Shown in pieces: positions 1-5,045 of a stretch of DNA of 5,045 nucleotides (its first letter is position 1; each line of letters starts with the position of its first letter). The translations under genes and the position numbers were made by a program. This DNA comes from Erythrobacter donghaensis (GTDB taxonomy: Bacteria > Pseudomonadota > Alphaproteobacteria > Sphingomonadales > Sphingomonadaceae). The DNA is taken from assembly GCF_001557325.1 (NCBI RefSeq), contig NZ_LSJS01000029.1:1-5045 (forward strand), in the 5' to 3' direction. Under the pieces are notes generated by a model that saw only the letters and a list, made by a program, of their open reading frames with translations, was not told the DNA's origin and did not search any database.

Positions 1-2
1 TT

Positions 3-36
3 GTCTCGTGGGCTCGGAGATGTGTATAAGAGACAG
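3..36 (+). other. Illumina Nextera adapter (sequencing artefact)
   Basis: These 34 bases match the Nextera transposase read-2 adapter as I know it. The last 19 bases (18-36), AGATGTGTATAAGAGACAG, are the Tn5 mosaic end. This is library-preparation sequence left untrimmed at a contig end, not a genomic transposon: it abuts the coding sequence directly, with no target duplication or transposase. Bases 1-2 are probably also artefactual. Confidence 0.97.
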
Positions 37-170
37 CGCTTCAGCGGCTTCAAGAGCGGGAACTGCGCTTCCCAGTACCGCAGCACGTGAGGCCGGATGC
101 CCAGCGCCTCGCTGACTTCGCCGATGGTGCGCAGCGCGCCCTCGTCCTTGCCGTCATCGAATGCGGTCAT
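37..170 (-). CDS. MerR-family transcriptional regulator, N-terminal fragment
   Basis: Only the first 44 codons are present. They start at the ATG at 170 and run off the real sequence where the adapter begins. The peptide opens MTAFDDGKDEGALRTIGEVS and continues into LGIRPHVLRYWEAQFPLLKPLK. The RTIGEVSEALGI segment (about 14-26) followed by LRYWEAQF (30-37) is the winged helix-turn-helix signature of MerR proteins, which bind DNA as dimers. The effector domain is missing, so the ligand cannot be judged. A purine-rich ribosome site (AGAGGTGAGG) lies just upstream. The start is 19 bases past the ihfA stop, so it is probably the last gene of the rpmF-plsX-fabH-ihfA operon. A MerR gene after ihfA is common in alphaproteobacteria. 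A gene caller would read on through the adapter without a stop; those residues would be spurious. Confidence 0.9.
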
Positions 171-189
171 CTGGCCTCACCTCTTGTGG

Positions 190-489
190 TTAACCTTGGG
201 CAATCCGTTCCTTGAGCAGCTGGCTGGCACGGAAGGTCATCACCCGGCGCGGAGTGATCGGCACTTCGATCCCGGTCTTGGGATTGCGGCCGATCCGTTC
301 GTTCTTGTCGCGCAGCACGAAGCTGCCAAAGCCGGAAATCTTGACGTTCTCACCCCTGGCGAGCGCGTCGCTCATCTTGGCCAGAATCGCTTCGACCAGA
401 TCGAGCGATTCCGCGCGGCTGAAACCCATCTTGCGGTTGATGGTTTCCGCCAGATCGGCGCGGGTCAAAGTGCCAACCGAACGCATCAT
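190..489 (-). CDS. ihfA: Integration host factor subunit alpha
   Basis: This 99-residue protein is one subunit of the IHF heterodimer, which binds specific sites in the minor groove and bends DNA sharply, acting in nucleoid structure, transcription and recombination. The N-terminal dimerisation helices include [19 protein letters not shown] (about 7-25). ISGFGSF (51-57) is the family beta strand. GRNPKTG (67-73) is the DNABII arm signature, with Pro70 as the intercalating residue. The TLTRADLAE opening and the [19 protein letters not shown] tail fit IHF alpha better than HU or IHF beta. Two adjacent ATG codons (489 and 486) could start translation; AAGGAG at 497-502 gives 7 bases of spacing to the first. 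It lies between fabH (141-base gap) and the merR gene (19-base gap). The larger gap may hold its own promoter. The beta partner is not in the window. Confidence 0.95.
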   Translation of the reverse strand: MMRSVGTLTRADLAETINRKMGFSRAESLDLVEAILAKMSDALARGENVKISGFGSFVLRDKNERIGRNPKTGIEVPITPRRVMTFRASQLLKERIAQG

Positions 490-531
490 GCGAATTCTCC
501 TTCGCGGCGCGACCCGATTGAAGGTGGCAGG

Positions 532-559
532 TGTTTACGGATTTTCGGCACGATTGCAA
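532..559 (-). promoter_or_regulatory. Possible internal promoter for ihfA
   Basis: Reading leftwards, TTGCAA (559-554) is followed after 16 bases by TAAACA (537-532). This is a weak fit to -35 and -10 hexamers, and would place the transcript start near 525, about 36 bases before ihfA. The 141-base gap between fabH and ihfA is much longer than the other gaps in the operon, which supports a separate promoter. Only 4 and 3 of 6 hexamer positions match consensus, so it is a suggestion. Confidence 0.3.
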
Positions 560-569
560 AGCGATGCCA

Positions 570-592
570 TGCGAATTGTTGTGTTTTTCGCA
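570..592. repeat. Short inverted repeat between fabH and ihfA
   Basis: TGCGAA (570-575) and TTCGCA (587-592) are perfect inverted copies with 11 bases between them. On the minus strand this lies downstream of fabH and upstream of the candidate ihfA promoter. There is no T-run after it, so a classical intrinsic terminator is not supported. It could be a weak hairpin, a protein site or chance. Confidence 0.25.
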
Positions 593-630
593 CAGGCGTT
601 AGCAAAAGGGACAGGCGCGCCCGCCCGGTC

Positions 631-1593
631 TCACATCCGGATCAGGCTCGCGCCCCAAGTGAAACCGCCGCCCATCGCTTCGAGCATCACCAGATCGCCC
701 GGTTTGATCCGCCCATCCTTGCGCGCGACATCGAGCGCGAGCGGCACCGAGGCGGCCGAGGTGTTGGCGTGATCCTGCACCGTCACCACCACCTTTTCGG
801 GCGCTAGGCCGAGCTTGCGCGCGGTCGCATCGAGGATCCGGGCATTGGCCTGATGCGGCACGACCCAATCGATTTCGCTGACCGAAACGCCTGTTTCCTC
901 AAGCACTTCCTTCAGGACATCGGCGAGGTTGACGACCGCGTGGCGGAACACCTCGGGCCCGCGCATGCGGACGTGGCCGACCGTCTGCGTGGTCGAGGGC
1001 CCGCCATCGACGTAGAGCAGATCGTGCTGGTCGCCGTCGGCGTGCAGCCTGGTGCCGAGGATGCCCGAGTCCCCTTCGCCCGAAGGCGCCTCCAGCACCA
1101 CCGCGCCCGCCCCGTCGCCGAACAGCACGCAGGTGGTGCGGTCCTGCCAGTCGAGAATGCGGCTGAAGGTCTCCGCACCGATCACCAGCGCGCGGCGGGC
1201 CATGCCCGTACGCAGCAGCGAATCGGCGGTGGCGAGCGCATAGAGGAAGCCCGAGCACACCGCGCCGATATCGAAGGCGACTCCGCCCTGGCAGCCCAGC
1301 GCGGCCTGCACCTTGGTGGCGGTAGCGGGGAAGGTGTTGTCGGGGGTGGCTGTGGCGAGCACGATCAGGCCGATCGAGGCGGCCTCGACGCCTGCATCCT
1401 CCAGCGCCGCGCGCGCGGCGGCGATGGCGAGGCTGGCGGTGGTCTCGCCCTCTCCCGCGATGTGGCGCTGACGGATCCCGGTGCGCGCGACGATCCATTC
1501 GTCCGAGGTGTCGACCGTCTCGGCCAGTTCCGCGTTTGTCACCACCCGCCGGGGCAGCGCCGAGCCGGTGCCGAGCACGCGCGAACCGCTCAC
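631..1593 (-). CDS. fabH: Beta-ketoacyl-ACP synthase III (KAS III)
   Basis: This cytoplasmic enzyme condenses an acyl-CoA, usually acetyl-CoA, with malonyl-ACP to start type II fatty acid synthesis. The protein is 320 residues from this GTG start (E. coli FabH: 317) and appears complete. The catalytic triad is visible: Cys113 in GAVCSGF, His247 in VPHQAN and Asn277 in [11 protein letters not shown], each within three positions of the E. coli triad. [14 protein letters not shown] (27-40) and the C-terminal [10 protein letters not shown] (305-314) are family signatures. The start is uncertain. An in-frame GTG at 1608 overlaps the plsX stop (GTGA) and has GAGG 7 bases upstream, giving 325 residues; the GTG at 1593 has only a close AAGGG but fits the family N-terminus. 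Either way fabH and plsX are translationally coupled. PlsX makes acyl-phosphate from the acyl-ACP that this pathway supplies. Confidence 0.95.
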   Translation of the reverse strand: MSGSRVLGTGSALPRRVVTNAELAETVDTSDEWIVARTGIRQRHIAGEGETTASLAIAAARAALEDAGVEAASIGLIVLATATPDNTFPATATKVQAALGCQGGVAFDIGAVCSGFLYALATADSLLRTGMARRALVIGAETFSRILDWQDRTTCVLFGDGAGAVVLEAPSGEGDSGILGTRLHADGDQHDLLYVDGGPSTTQTVGHVRMRGPEVFRHAVVNLADVLKEVLEETGVSVSEIDWVVPHQANARILDATARKLGLAPEKVVVTVQDHANTSAASVPLALDVARKDGRIKPGDLVMLEAMGGGFTWGASLIRM

Positions 1594-1604
1594 GCGCCCT
1601 TGGT

Positions 1605-2690
1605 TCACAGGGGCGCCTCGCTGTCCTTGAGCGTCGGAGCCGGCGCGCTCTGGCGCAGCGTGCCCTCGCCCAGCCGCGAGAGGTCCTGCGCGATCCGTTC
1701 GGTCAGCTTGTTCTCGAGCAGCCGCGCGGTCACCGCCACGGCATGGGCGACACCCTTGGCGTTGGCGCTGCCATGGCTCTTGACCACCACGCCGTTCAAA
1801 CCAAGGAAGACCGCGCCATTGTGGTTGTTCGGATCGAGATGGTGCTTGAGCAATTCGGTCGCCGGGCGCGAGACCAGAAAACCGATCTTCGAACGCAGCG
1901 AGGAGGTGAAGGCCTGCCGAAGCAGATCGGTGACGAAGCGCGCCGAACCCTCGATCGCCTTCAATGCGATATTGCCCGAAAAGCCGTCGGTGACGACCAC
2001 ATGGGTCTCCCCGCGGTTGATCTTGTCGCTTTCGACGAAGCCGTCGAACTGGAGCGCGAGCCCGCCGTCGGCCGAGGCGGCGGTGAGCATCGCGGCGGCA
2101 TCGCGCAGCTCCTCGGTGCCCTTGATCTCTTCGGTGCCAATGTTGAGCAGGCGGACGACCGGCTTGTCGAAGCCGTTGACGATCCGCGAATAGGCCGCGC
2201 CCATCACCGCATATTGCACGAGATTGCGCGCGTCGGCCTCGGTGTTGGCCCCGAGGTCGAGCATCACCACGTCGTGCGATTGCAGGGTCGGCATGATCGC
2301 GGCGAGCGCGGGACGATCGATCCCGGGCATGGTGCGCAAGGCGAGCTTGCTCATTGCCATCAGCGCGCCGGTGTTGCCCGCGCTGACCGCAGCGCCGGCA
2401 TCGCCGGTCTTCACCGCGTTGACGGCGAGCCCCATCGAGGTGGTCTTGGCGCGGCGGATCGCCTTGCTGGGCAGCTCGTCCCCGCCCACCACGTCGTCGC
2501 AATGCAGGATTTCGGAGGCCGCCCGCAGGTTCGGGTGGTTCTCGAGCGCGGCTTCGATCCGCGCCTGATCGCCCACCAGCAGGAACTTGAACTTGTCATG
2601 ATCGCGGCGGGCCAGCGCCGCGCCTTCGACCATGACGCGCACGCCTTCATCGCCGCCCATCGCATCGACCGCGATACGGGGCAGGCTCAT
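1605..2690 (-). CDS. plsX: Phosphate acyltransferase PlsX
   Basis: PlsX converts acyl-ACP and phosphate to acyl-phosphate, the donor used by PlsY to acylate glycerol-3-phosphate in the first step of phospholipid synthesis. It is a soluble, membrane-associated enzyme. The protein has 361 residues, near or slightly above the usual family length (about 330-350). The N-terminus [11 protein letters not shown] (6-16) is the family hallmark. Other conserved blocks are [11 protein letters not shown] (102-112), MLDLGANTE (143-151), [13 protein letters not shown] (181-193), [16 protein letters not shown] (233-248) and [14 protein letters not shown] (297-309). GGAGA lies 8 bases before the ATG, a good ribosome site. 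It starts 36 bases past the rpmF stop and ends next to the fabH start, the standard rpmF-plsX-fabH order. The C-terminal tail past about 340 ([19 protein letters not shown]) looks disordered and is probably unconserved. Confidence 0.97.
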   Translation of the reverse strand: MSLPRIAVDAMGGDEGVRVMVEGAALARRDHDKFKFLLVGDQARIEAALENHPNLRAASEILHCDDVVGGDELPSKAIRRAKTTSMGLAVNAVKTGDAGAAVSAGNTGALMAMSKLALRTMPGIDRPALAAIMPTLQSHDVVMLDLGANTEADARNLVQYAVMGAAYSRIVNGFDKPVVRLLNIGTEEIKGTEELRDAAAMLTAASADGGLALQFDGFVESDKINRGETHVVVTDGFSGNIALKAIEGSARFVTDLLRQAFTSSLRSKIGFLVSRPATELLKHHLDPNNHNGAVFLGLNGVVVKSHGSANAKGVAHAVAVTARLLENKLTERIAQDLSRLGEGTLRQSAPAPTLKDSEAPL

Positions 2691-2726
2691 CGTGCTTTTC
2701 TCCGGTCTATCGTGAGGGCCACCGGC

Positions 2727-2903
2727 TTAGCCGACGGCGACGACCTGACGCCCGTTGTAGTGGCCGCAGTGGCCGCAGATGTTGTGCGGGCGCTTCAACT
2801 CGCCGCAGTTCGAGCATTCGTGGAATGCCTCGACCTTGAGCGCATCGTGCGAGCGACGCATGCCGCGACGGGAGGGCGATACTTTTCTCTTGGGGACAGC
2901 CAT
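2727..2903 (-). CDS. rpmF: 50S ribosomal protein L32 (bL32)
   Basis: This small basic protein of the large ribosomal subunit has 58 residues and begins [20 protein letters not shown], the typical bL32 N-terminus. Four cysteines in two CxxC pairs, CSNC (30-33) and CGHC (43-46), make it the zinc-binding (C+) form rather than the zinc-free paralogue seen in some bacteria. The start ATG at 2903 is fixed by the conserved MAVPKRK. An upstream GAGGA is 12 bases away, a little farther than usual. It is the first gene of the operon, 36 bases before plsX. In many bacteria a YceD-like gene precedes rpmF; here the upstream neighbour is a divergent MAPEG-type gene, so transcription most likely begins at rpmF. 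Confidence 0.97.
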   Translation of the reverse strand: MAVPKRKVSPSRRGMRRSHDALKVEAFHECSNCGELKRPHNICGHCGHYNGRQVVAVG

Positions 2904-3046
2904 GGCGGCACCATTTCCTCAAATAACTATGCGTTCGCGCCACCGGCGCCTGCGATTCTCGAAGGCCGCCCTTACGGCAAGGAGAGTGCGCACACAAGCA
3001 CGAGACTTGCGCGCATTCCTTGGCCAGCAGCGGCGGGAAGCGGCGC

Positions 3047-3074
3047 GCTATAGCGAAAAATTCGCGCGTTGCAA
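3047..3074 (-). promoter_or_regulatory. Candidate promoter for the rpmF-plsX-fabH operon
   Basis: Reading leftwards, TTGCAA (3074-3069) is separated by 16 bases from TATAGC (3052-3047). Both resemble sigma-70 hexamers and sit in the only AT-richer patch upstream of rpmF. The predicted transcript start near 3040 leaves a leader of about 140 bases. A 13-base palindrome, GCGAA-AAA-TTCGC (3053-3065), fills most of the spacer and could be a regulator site. The hexamers are imperfect and no experiment supports them. Confidence 0.45.
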
Positions 3075-3125
3075 GCAGGCTCGGCGCGGCCTAGCACGGC
3101 ATGGCAATAGTGAAGGGATCGCCTC

Positions 3126-3521
3126 ATGACCGCCCTGCCCGTGACGCTCGCCGCCGCCGCTGCGGCAGGCATCCTCAATATCTGGCTGGCGCTGCGGATC
3201 AACGCCGCGCGCAGCGCTGCCGGGGTCTATCTCGGCGATGGCGGCAACGAGGCGATCCAGCGCCGGATGCGGGCGCAGGCGAATTATGTCGAATACACCC
3301 CCTTCGTCCTCGCGCTGATCGTGGCAATCGAGCTGTCGGGCAAGGGCAGCTGGTGGCTGGGCGTGGTTGCGGCGGTCTATTTCGCCGGCCGCATCGGTCA
3401 CGGCTTCGGGATGGATGGCGGGGCGCTGCTCAAGGGGCGCTTCATCGGCACGATCATCACGCTGCTGACCCTGCTCGGCCTGTCGGTCGCCGCTGCGCTG
3501 ATCATGGCGGGGGTGATCTAA
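3126..3521 (+). CDS. MAPEG-family membrane protein
   Basis: This 131-residue integral membrane protein has four hydrophobic segments: about 5-24, 55-70, 75-92 and 107-131. The segment QRRMRAQANYVEYTPF (45-60) and the later FAGRIGHGFG (86-95) fit the MAPEG family, which includes microsomal glutathione transferases and uncharacterised bacterial relatives. The Arg, Asn53 and Glu56 in the first block are at positions associated with glutathione binding or structure in that family. Bacterial members of this size mostly have no known substrate, so glutathione transferase activity is possible but unproven. AAGGGA 7 bases before the ATG fixes the start. It is divergent from rpmF and convergent with the desaturase gene, so it is probably a single-gene transcript. 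I would not assign a gene symbol. Confidence 0.88.
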   Translation: MTALPVTLAAAAAAGILNIWLALRINAARSAAGVYLGDGGNEAIQRRMRAQANYVEYTPFVLALIVAIELSGKGSWWLGVVAAVYFAGRIGHGFGMDGGALLKGRFIGTIITLLTLLGLSVAAALIMAGVI

Positions 3522-3526
3522 ATTTC

Positions 3527-3551
3527 TGTTGTCGCGCGATCTTTGACAACA
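3527..3551. terminator. Possible bidirectional terminator between convergent genes
   Basis: TGTTGTC (3527-3533) and GACAACA (3545-3551) form a perfect 7-bp inverted repeat with an 11-base loop, just after the MAPEG stop. The 58-base gap also has a competing 7-bp pair, GCGCGAT (3534-3540) with ATCGCGC (3572-3578), and the palindrome AACCGGTT (3551-3558). A short T-run (3563-3568 area) follows on the plus strand, but not directly after the stem. Its position between two convergent genes is the best argument; the stem itself is weak. Confidence 0.35.
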
Positions 3552-3579
3552 ACCGGTTCCCACTTTTTGCCATCGCGCT

Positions 3580-4482
3580 CTAGACGCGCACCAGCTTGCC
3601 CGCGCGCCCGGGCATATCGGCGGGGAGGCACACGTCCCAGGCGAGGCCCATGCGCTCGAGCAGGTGGATGAAAGCGTAGCCCCAGTCGCTCTGCCCCTTG
3701 TGCAGTCCGATGCGCGCGCTGCCGGGGTAGGCGTGATGATTGTTGTGCCATGCCTCGCCCATGGTGAGGAGCCCGGCCCAGGGCACGTCATGCGCCTGCA
3801 CCCCGGCGTCCGCGACCTGCCAGTGCTGCGGGCCTCGTCTGTGCGCGAGGTGGCCGACGAGGAAATGGCCGTGCACCGTCAGCGTGATCCGCACGAACAC
3901 GCCCCACACCACGAAGGGCCAGCCGCCCAGAAGATAGAGCACACCCGCGACCGGCAGCTGCTGGAGCATCCACGTCCGCTCCAGCCAGCGCAGGAAGGGC
4001 GAGGCCTCGAGCGCACTGACGTCGAAGCGCGGCGGTTGGTCGAGTTCGAGCCGGCAATGCATCAGCCAGTAGGCATCGATCAGCATCGGTCGGCGGTTGG
4101 CGAGGTAATCGTGGCAGTCGCTTTGGCGCTGGCCCCAGTCGCGCAGGTCATGCGCCTTCACGATCCCGATCGGCCCGTTCATCCCCGCCACGGTGCCGCA
4201 CCAGATCAGGAAGCCGCGCAAGGCGGGAAAGGTGCGAAAGCTGCCGTGGATCAGCAGACGGTGAAAGCCGACCGAATGGCCGAGCAGCAGCACCGCGCCG
4301 GTAAGGCCGATCCCGGTGACGACGGCAGCCGGCGTGGTGAAGAACGGCGCAAGGCCGAGCGCGGCGAGCAGCATGCCGCCGTTCCACAGGCTCATCGCCG
4401 GATCCCAGCGCACCTGCCCATGCACCGCATCGGCGCCGGGGGTGGGGGCGATCCAGTTCACCTCGCAGCGGTCGCGCGTCAT
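3580..4482 (-). CDS. Membrane fatty acid desaturase (acyl-CoA desaturase-like)
   Basis: This 300-residue membrane protein belongs to the di-iron fatty acid desaturase superfamily, which introduces double bonds into acyl chains. Numbering from the chosen start, box 1 is H69-SVGF-H74-RLLI-H79 and box 3 is H246-NN-H249-H250 in TMGEAWHNNHHAYPGSA. GHFLVGHLAH (205-214) supplies further histidines. Hydrophobic stretches lie near 33-70, 89-105 and 176-205. The region where box 2 (HxxHH) is expected reads H111-DLRDW with C123-H124 further on, so two usual iron-binding histidines are replaced by Arg and Asp. I recall this HDLRDW form from related proteobacterial proteins, so it is probably a subfamily trait, not a defect. 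The start at 4482 is chosen because GGAG lies 6 bases upstream; the ATG at 4494 adds four residues but has no spaced ribosome site. Substrate (acyl-CoA, ACP or lipid) and double-bond position are unknown. It is divergent from an ArsR-type regulator. Confidence 0.88.
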   Translation of the reverse strand: MTRDRCEVNWIAPTPGADAVHGQVRWDPAMSLWNGGMLLAALGLAPFFTTPAAVVTGIGLTGAVLLLGHSVGFHRLLIHGSFRTFPALRGFLIWCGTVAGMNGPIGIVKAHDLRDWGQRQSDCHDYLANRRPMLIDAYWLMHCRLELDQPPRFDVSALEASPFLRWLERTWMLQQLPVAGVLYLLGGWPFVVWGVFVRITLTVHGHFLVGHLAHRRGPQHWQVADAGVQAHDVPWAGLLTMGEAWHNNHHAYPGSARIGLHKGQSDWGYAFIHLLERMGLAWDVCLPADMPGRAGKLVRV

Positions 4483-4502
4483 CGAGCTCTCCATCCTGTA
4501 GA

Positions 4503-4524
4503 TAATTAATGCATCACTTAATTA
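4503..4524. promoter_or_regulatory. Candidate operator in the desaturase/arsR divergent gap
   Basis: TAATTAA (4503-4509) and TTAATTA (4518-4524) are a perfect 7-bp inverted repeat around an 8-base spacer, in an AT-rich patch within GC-rich surroundings. The half-site centres are 15 bases apart, reasonable for a dimeric winged-helix protein such as ArsR. It lies just upstream of the desaturase start and about 50-70 bases before the ArsR ATG, so binding there could repress either or both genes. A weak leftward promoter, TTGCTT (4553-4548) and TATCGA (4531-4526) with 16-base spacing, would place the desaturase transcript start at or beside the repeat. AT-rich half-sites also arise by chance in promoters. 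Confidence 0.45.
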
Positions 4525-4572
4525 CTCGATAGCACTGGAAAGCATTTAAGCAAGCCCTTACATGAAGGCCCC

Positions 4573-4899
4573 ATGCAGAAAGTGTTCGAAGCCCTCGCCT
4601 CGACGGTGCGCCGCAAGATCCTGGCCTATCTGTCGGAATCCGAGCTGACCGCGGGTCAGATCGCGGAGCGATTCGACATCTCCAAGCCCGCGGTCTCGCA
4701 GCATCTCTCGGTGCTGGAGAACGCGGGGCTGGTGGCCAGCGAGAAGCGCGGGCAGTTCGTGCACTACCGGCTGGTGCGCGAGAACCTCGCCAACACGCTC
4801 AACGGCTATGTGCAGGAAGTCTGCCCGGTCTCGCGCCCGCTCAAGAAGGAGAGCAAGGCGCTGAGCGATTCGGCGAAGGGCGCGGATCGAGACGAGTAA
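4573..4899 (+). CDS. ArsR-family winged-helix transcriptional regulator
   Basis: This 108-residue protein is a probable dimeric DNA-binding repressor. MQKVFEALASTVRRKILAYL (1-20) is the ArsR-family opening. LTAGQIAERFDISKPAVSQHLSVLENAGLV (25-54) is the helix-turn-helix with recognition helix near 38-50. SEKRGQFVHYRLV (56-68) is the beta wing. The usual metal-binding ELCVCDL motif is absent, with SELTAGQIA in its place, and the only cysteine is Cys84. Sensing of arsenic, zinc or cadmium by the classical site is therefore unlikely; it is closer to the non-metal SdpR-like members. The start is set by the conserved N-terminus; a GAAGG four bases before the ATG is closer than ideal. It diverges from the desaturase gene, making that gene the most likely target, with autoregulation possible. 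The C-terminal tail from about 90 is charged and likely flexible. The effector is unknown. Confidence 0.9.
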   Translation: MQKVFEALASTVRRKILAYLSESELTAGQIAERFDISKPAVSQHLSVLENAGLVASEKRGQFVHYRLVRENLANTLNGYVQEVCPVSRPLKKESKALSDSAKGADRDE

Positions 4900-5045
4900 T
4901 CCTCTCCCTCGGTAGAGGGGGACCGCGCCGCGTAGACGGCGGGGTGGAGTGGCACTTGCGGATGATCCGGACAGTCGGGGTTTTCGATGGCGGCACCTGC
5001 CCCTCCACCATGCTGCGCATGGTCCCCCTCTACCGAGGGAGAGGA
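4900..5045. repeat. Inverted pair of REP/BIME-like hairpin repeat units
   Basis: This non-coding stretch starts one base after the arsR stop. Its outer arms, 4900-4924 and 5021-5045, are perfect 25-bp inverted copies. Each arm folds on itself (CCCTC-GGTA-GAGGG at 4906-4919). Inside each copy is a second hairpin. On the left, ACC plus CGCCG (4922-4930) pairs with CGGCG plus GGT (4937-4945), with one G-G mismatch. On the right, ACCATGC (5007-5013) pairs with GCATGGT (5017-5023). A third pairing joins the copies: 4943-4954 with 4998-5009, 11 of 12 bases. So there are two units of about 50-55 bases facing each other across about 40 bases. A GTAG precedes each inner hairpin (4912-4915; complement of 5030-5033), as in REP elements. 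It may also act as an arsR terminator. No transposase is present. Confidence 0.8.

Noticed and set aside
18..36. Tn5 mosaic end as evidence of a transposon
   Set aside because: It is embedded in the complete Nextera adapter at the contig edge, with no transposase or target duplication.
570..592. Intrinsic terminator after fabH
   Set aside because: The stem is only 6 bp with an 11-base loop, and no T-run follows on the minus strand. It is kept only as a low-confidence inverted repeat.
853..2193. Plus-strand open frame of about 446 codons opposite fabH and plsX
   Set aside because: It is antisense to two clear genes, has no recognisable domain and no ribosome site I can support.
1609..2502. 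Extension of the fabH frame upstream, giving a 623-residue reading frame
   Set aside because: The extra part overlaps plsX in another frame and is arginine-rich shadow sequence. FabH begins at a GTG near 1593-1608.
1536..3053. Plus-strand open frame of about 505 codons opposite plsX and rpmF
   Set aside because: It lies antisense to well-recognised genes and its composition (rich in Arg, Ala, Gly, His) is what GC-rich codon bias produces in the opposite frame. No family is recognisable.
3664..4509. Plus-strand open frame of about 281 codons opposite the desaturase
   Set aside because: The minus strand encodes histidine boxes and membrane segments. This frame is a GC-rich shadow without a recognisable product.
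4513..4530. Alternative palindrome ATCACTTAATTACTCGAT as the ArsR site
   Set aside because: Only 6 of 9 positions pair, worse than the perfect 7-bp TAATTAA/TTAATTA repeat that overlaps it.

Overview
The window looks like one contig from a GC-rich alphaproteobacterium. The gene order rpmF-plsX-fabH-ihfA-merR is a classic alphaproteobacterial arrangement. The protein sequences and the small hairpin repeat at the right end resemble Sphingomonadales (Erythrobacter/Sphingomonas-like), but that finer placement is inference from memory.

Bases 3-36 are not genomic: they match the Illumina Nextera transposase adapter, including the 19-bp Tn5 mosaic end. Real sequence starts at about 37, and the first gene (merR-type) is cut there. 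From 37 to 2903, all on the minus strand and transcribed right to left, lies a compact operon: rpmF (ribosomal protein L32), plsX (acyl-phosphate synthesis for phospholipids), fabH (initiating ketoacyl-ACP synthase), ihfA (IHF alpha subunit) and a MerR-family regulator. The operon joins a ribosomal protein, the two enzymes at the entry to fatty acid and phospholipid synthesis, and a nucleoid protein. A candidate promoter lies upstream of rpmF and a weaker one between fabH and ihfA.

Divergent from rpmF on the plus strand is a small four-helix membrane protein of the MAPEG family (3126-3521). Convergent to it, on the minus strand, is a membrane fatty acid desaturase (3580-4482) whose second histidine box is non-canonical. 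Divergent from the desaturase is an ArsR-family repressor (4573-4899) without the usual cysteine metal site. The AT-rich 90-bp gap between them carries a perfect 7-bp inverted repeat, a natural candidate operator. Most of the window therefore concerns membrane lipid construction or modification.

The right end (4900-5045) is non-coding. It holds two copies of one hairpin repeat unit in opposite orientation, with perfect 25-bp outer arms and inner stems that differ in sequence but keep pairing: a REP/BIME-like element. The contig stops exactly at the outer edge of this repeat. No RNA genes, CRISPR arrays, insertion sequences or phage genes are visible. The genes are mostly ordinary core metabolism; the parts worth a second look are the repeat pair and the ArsR/desaturase module.
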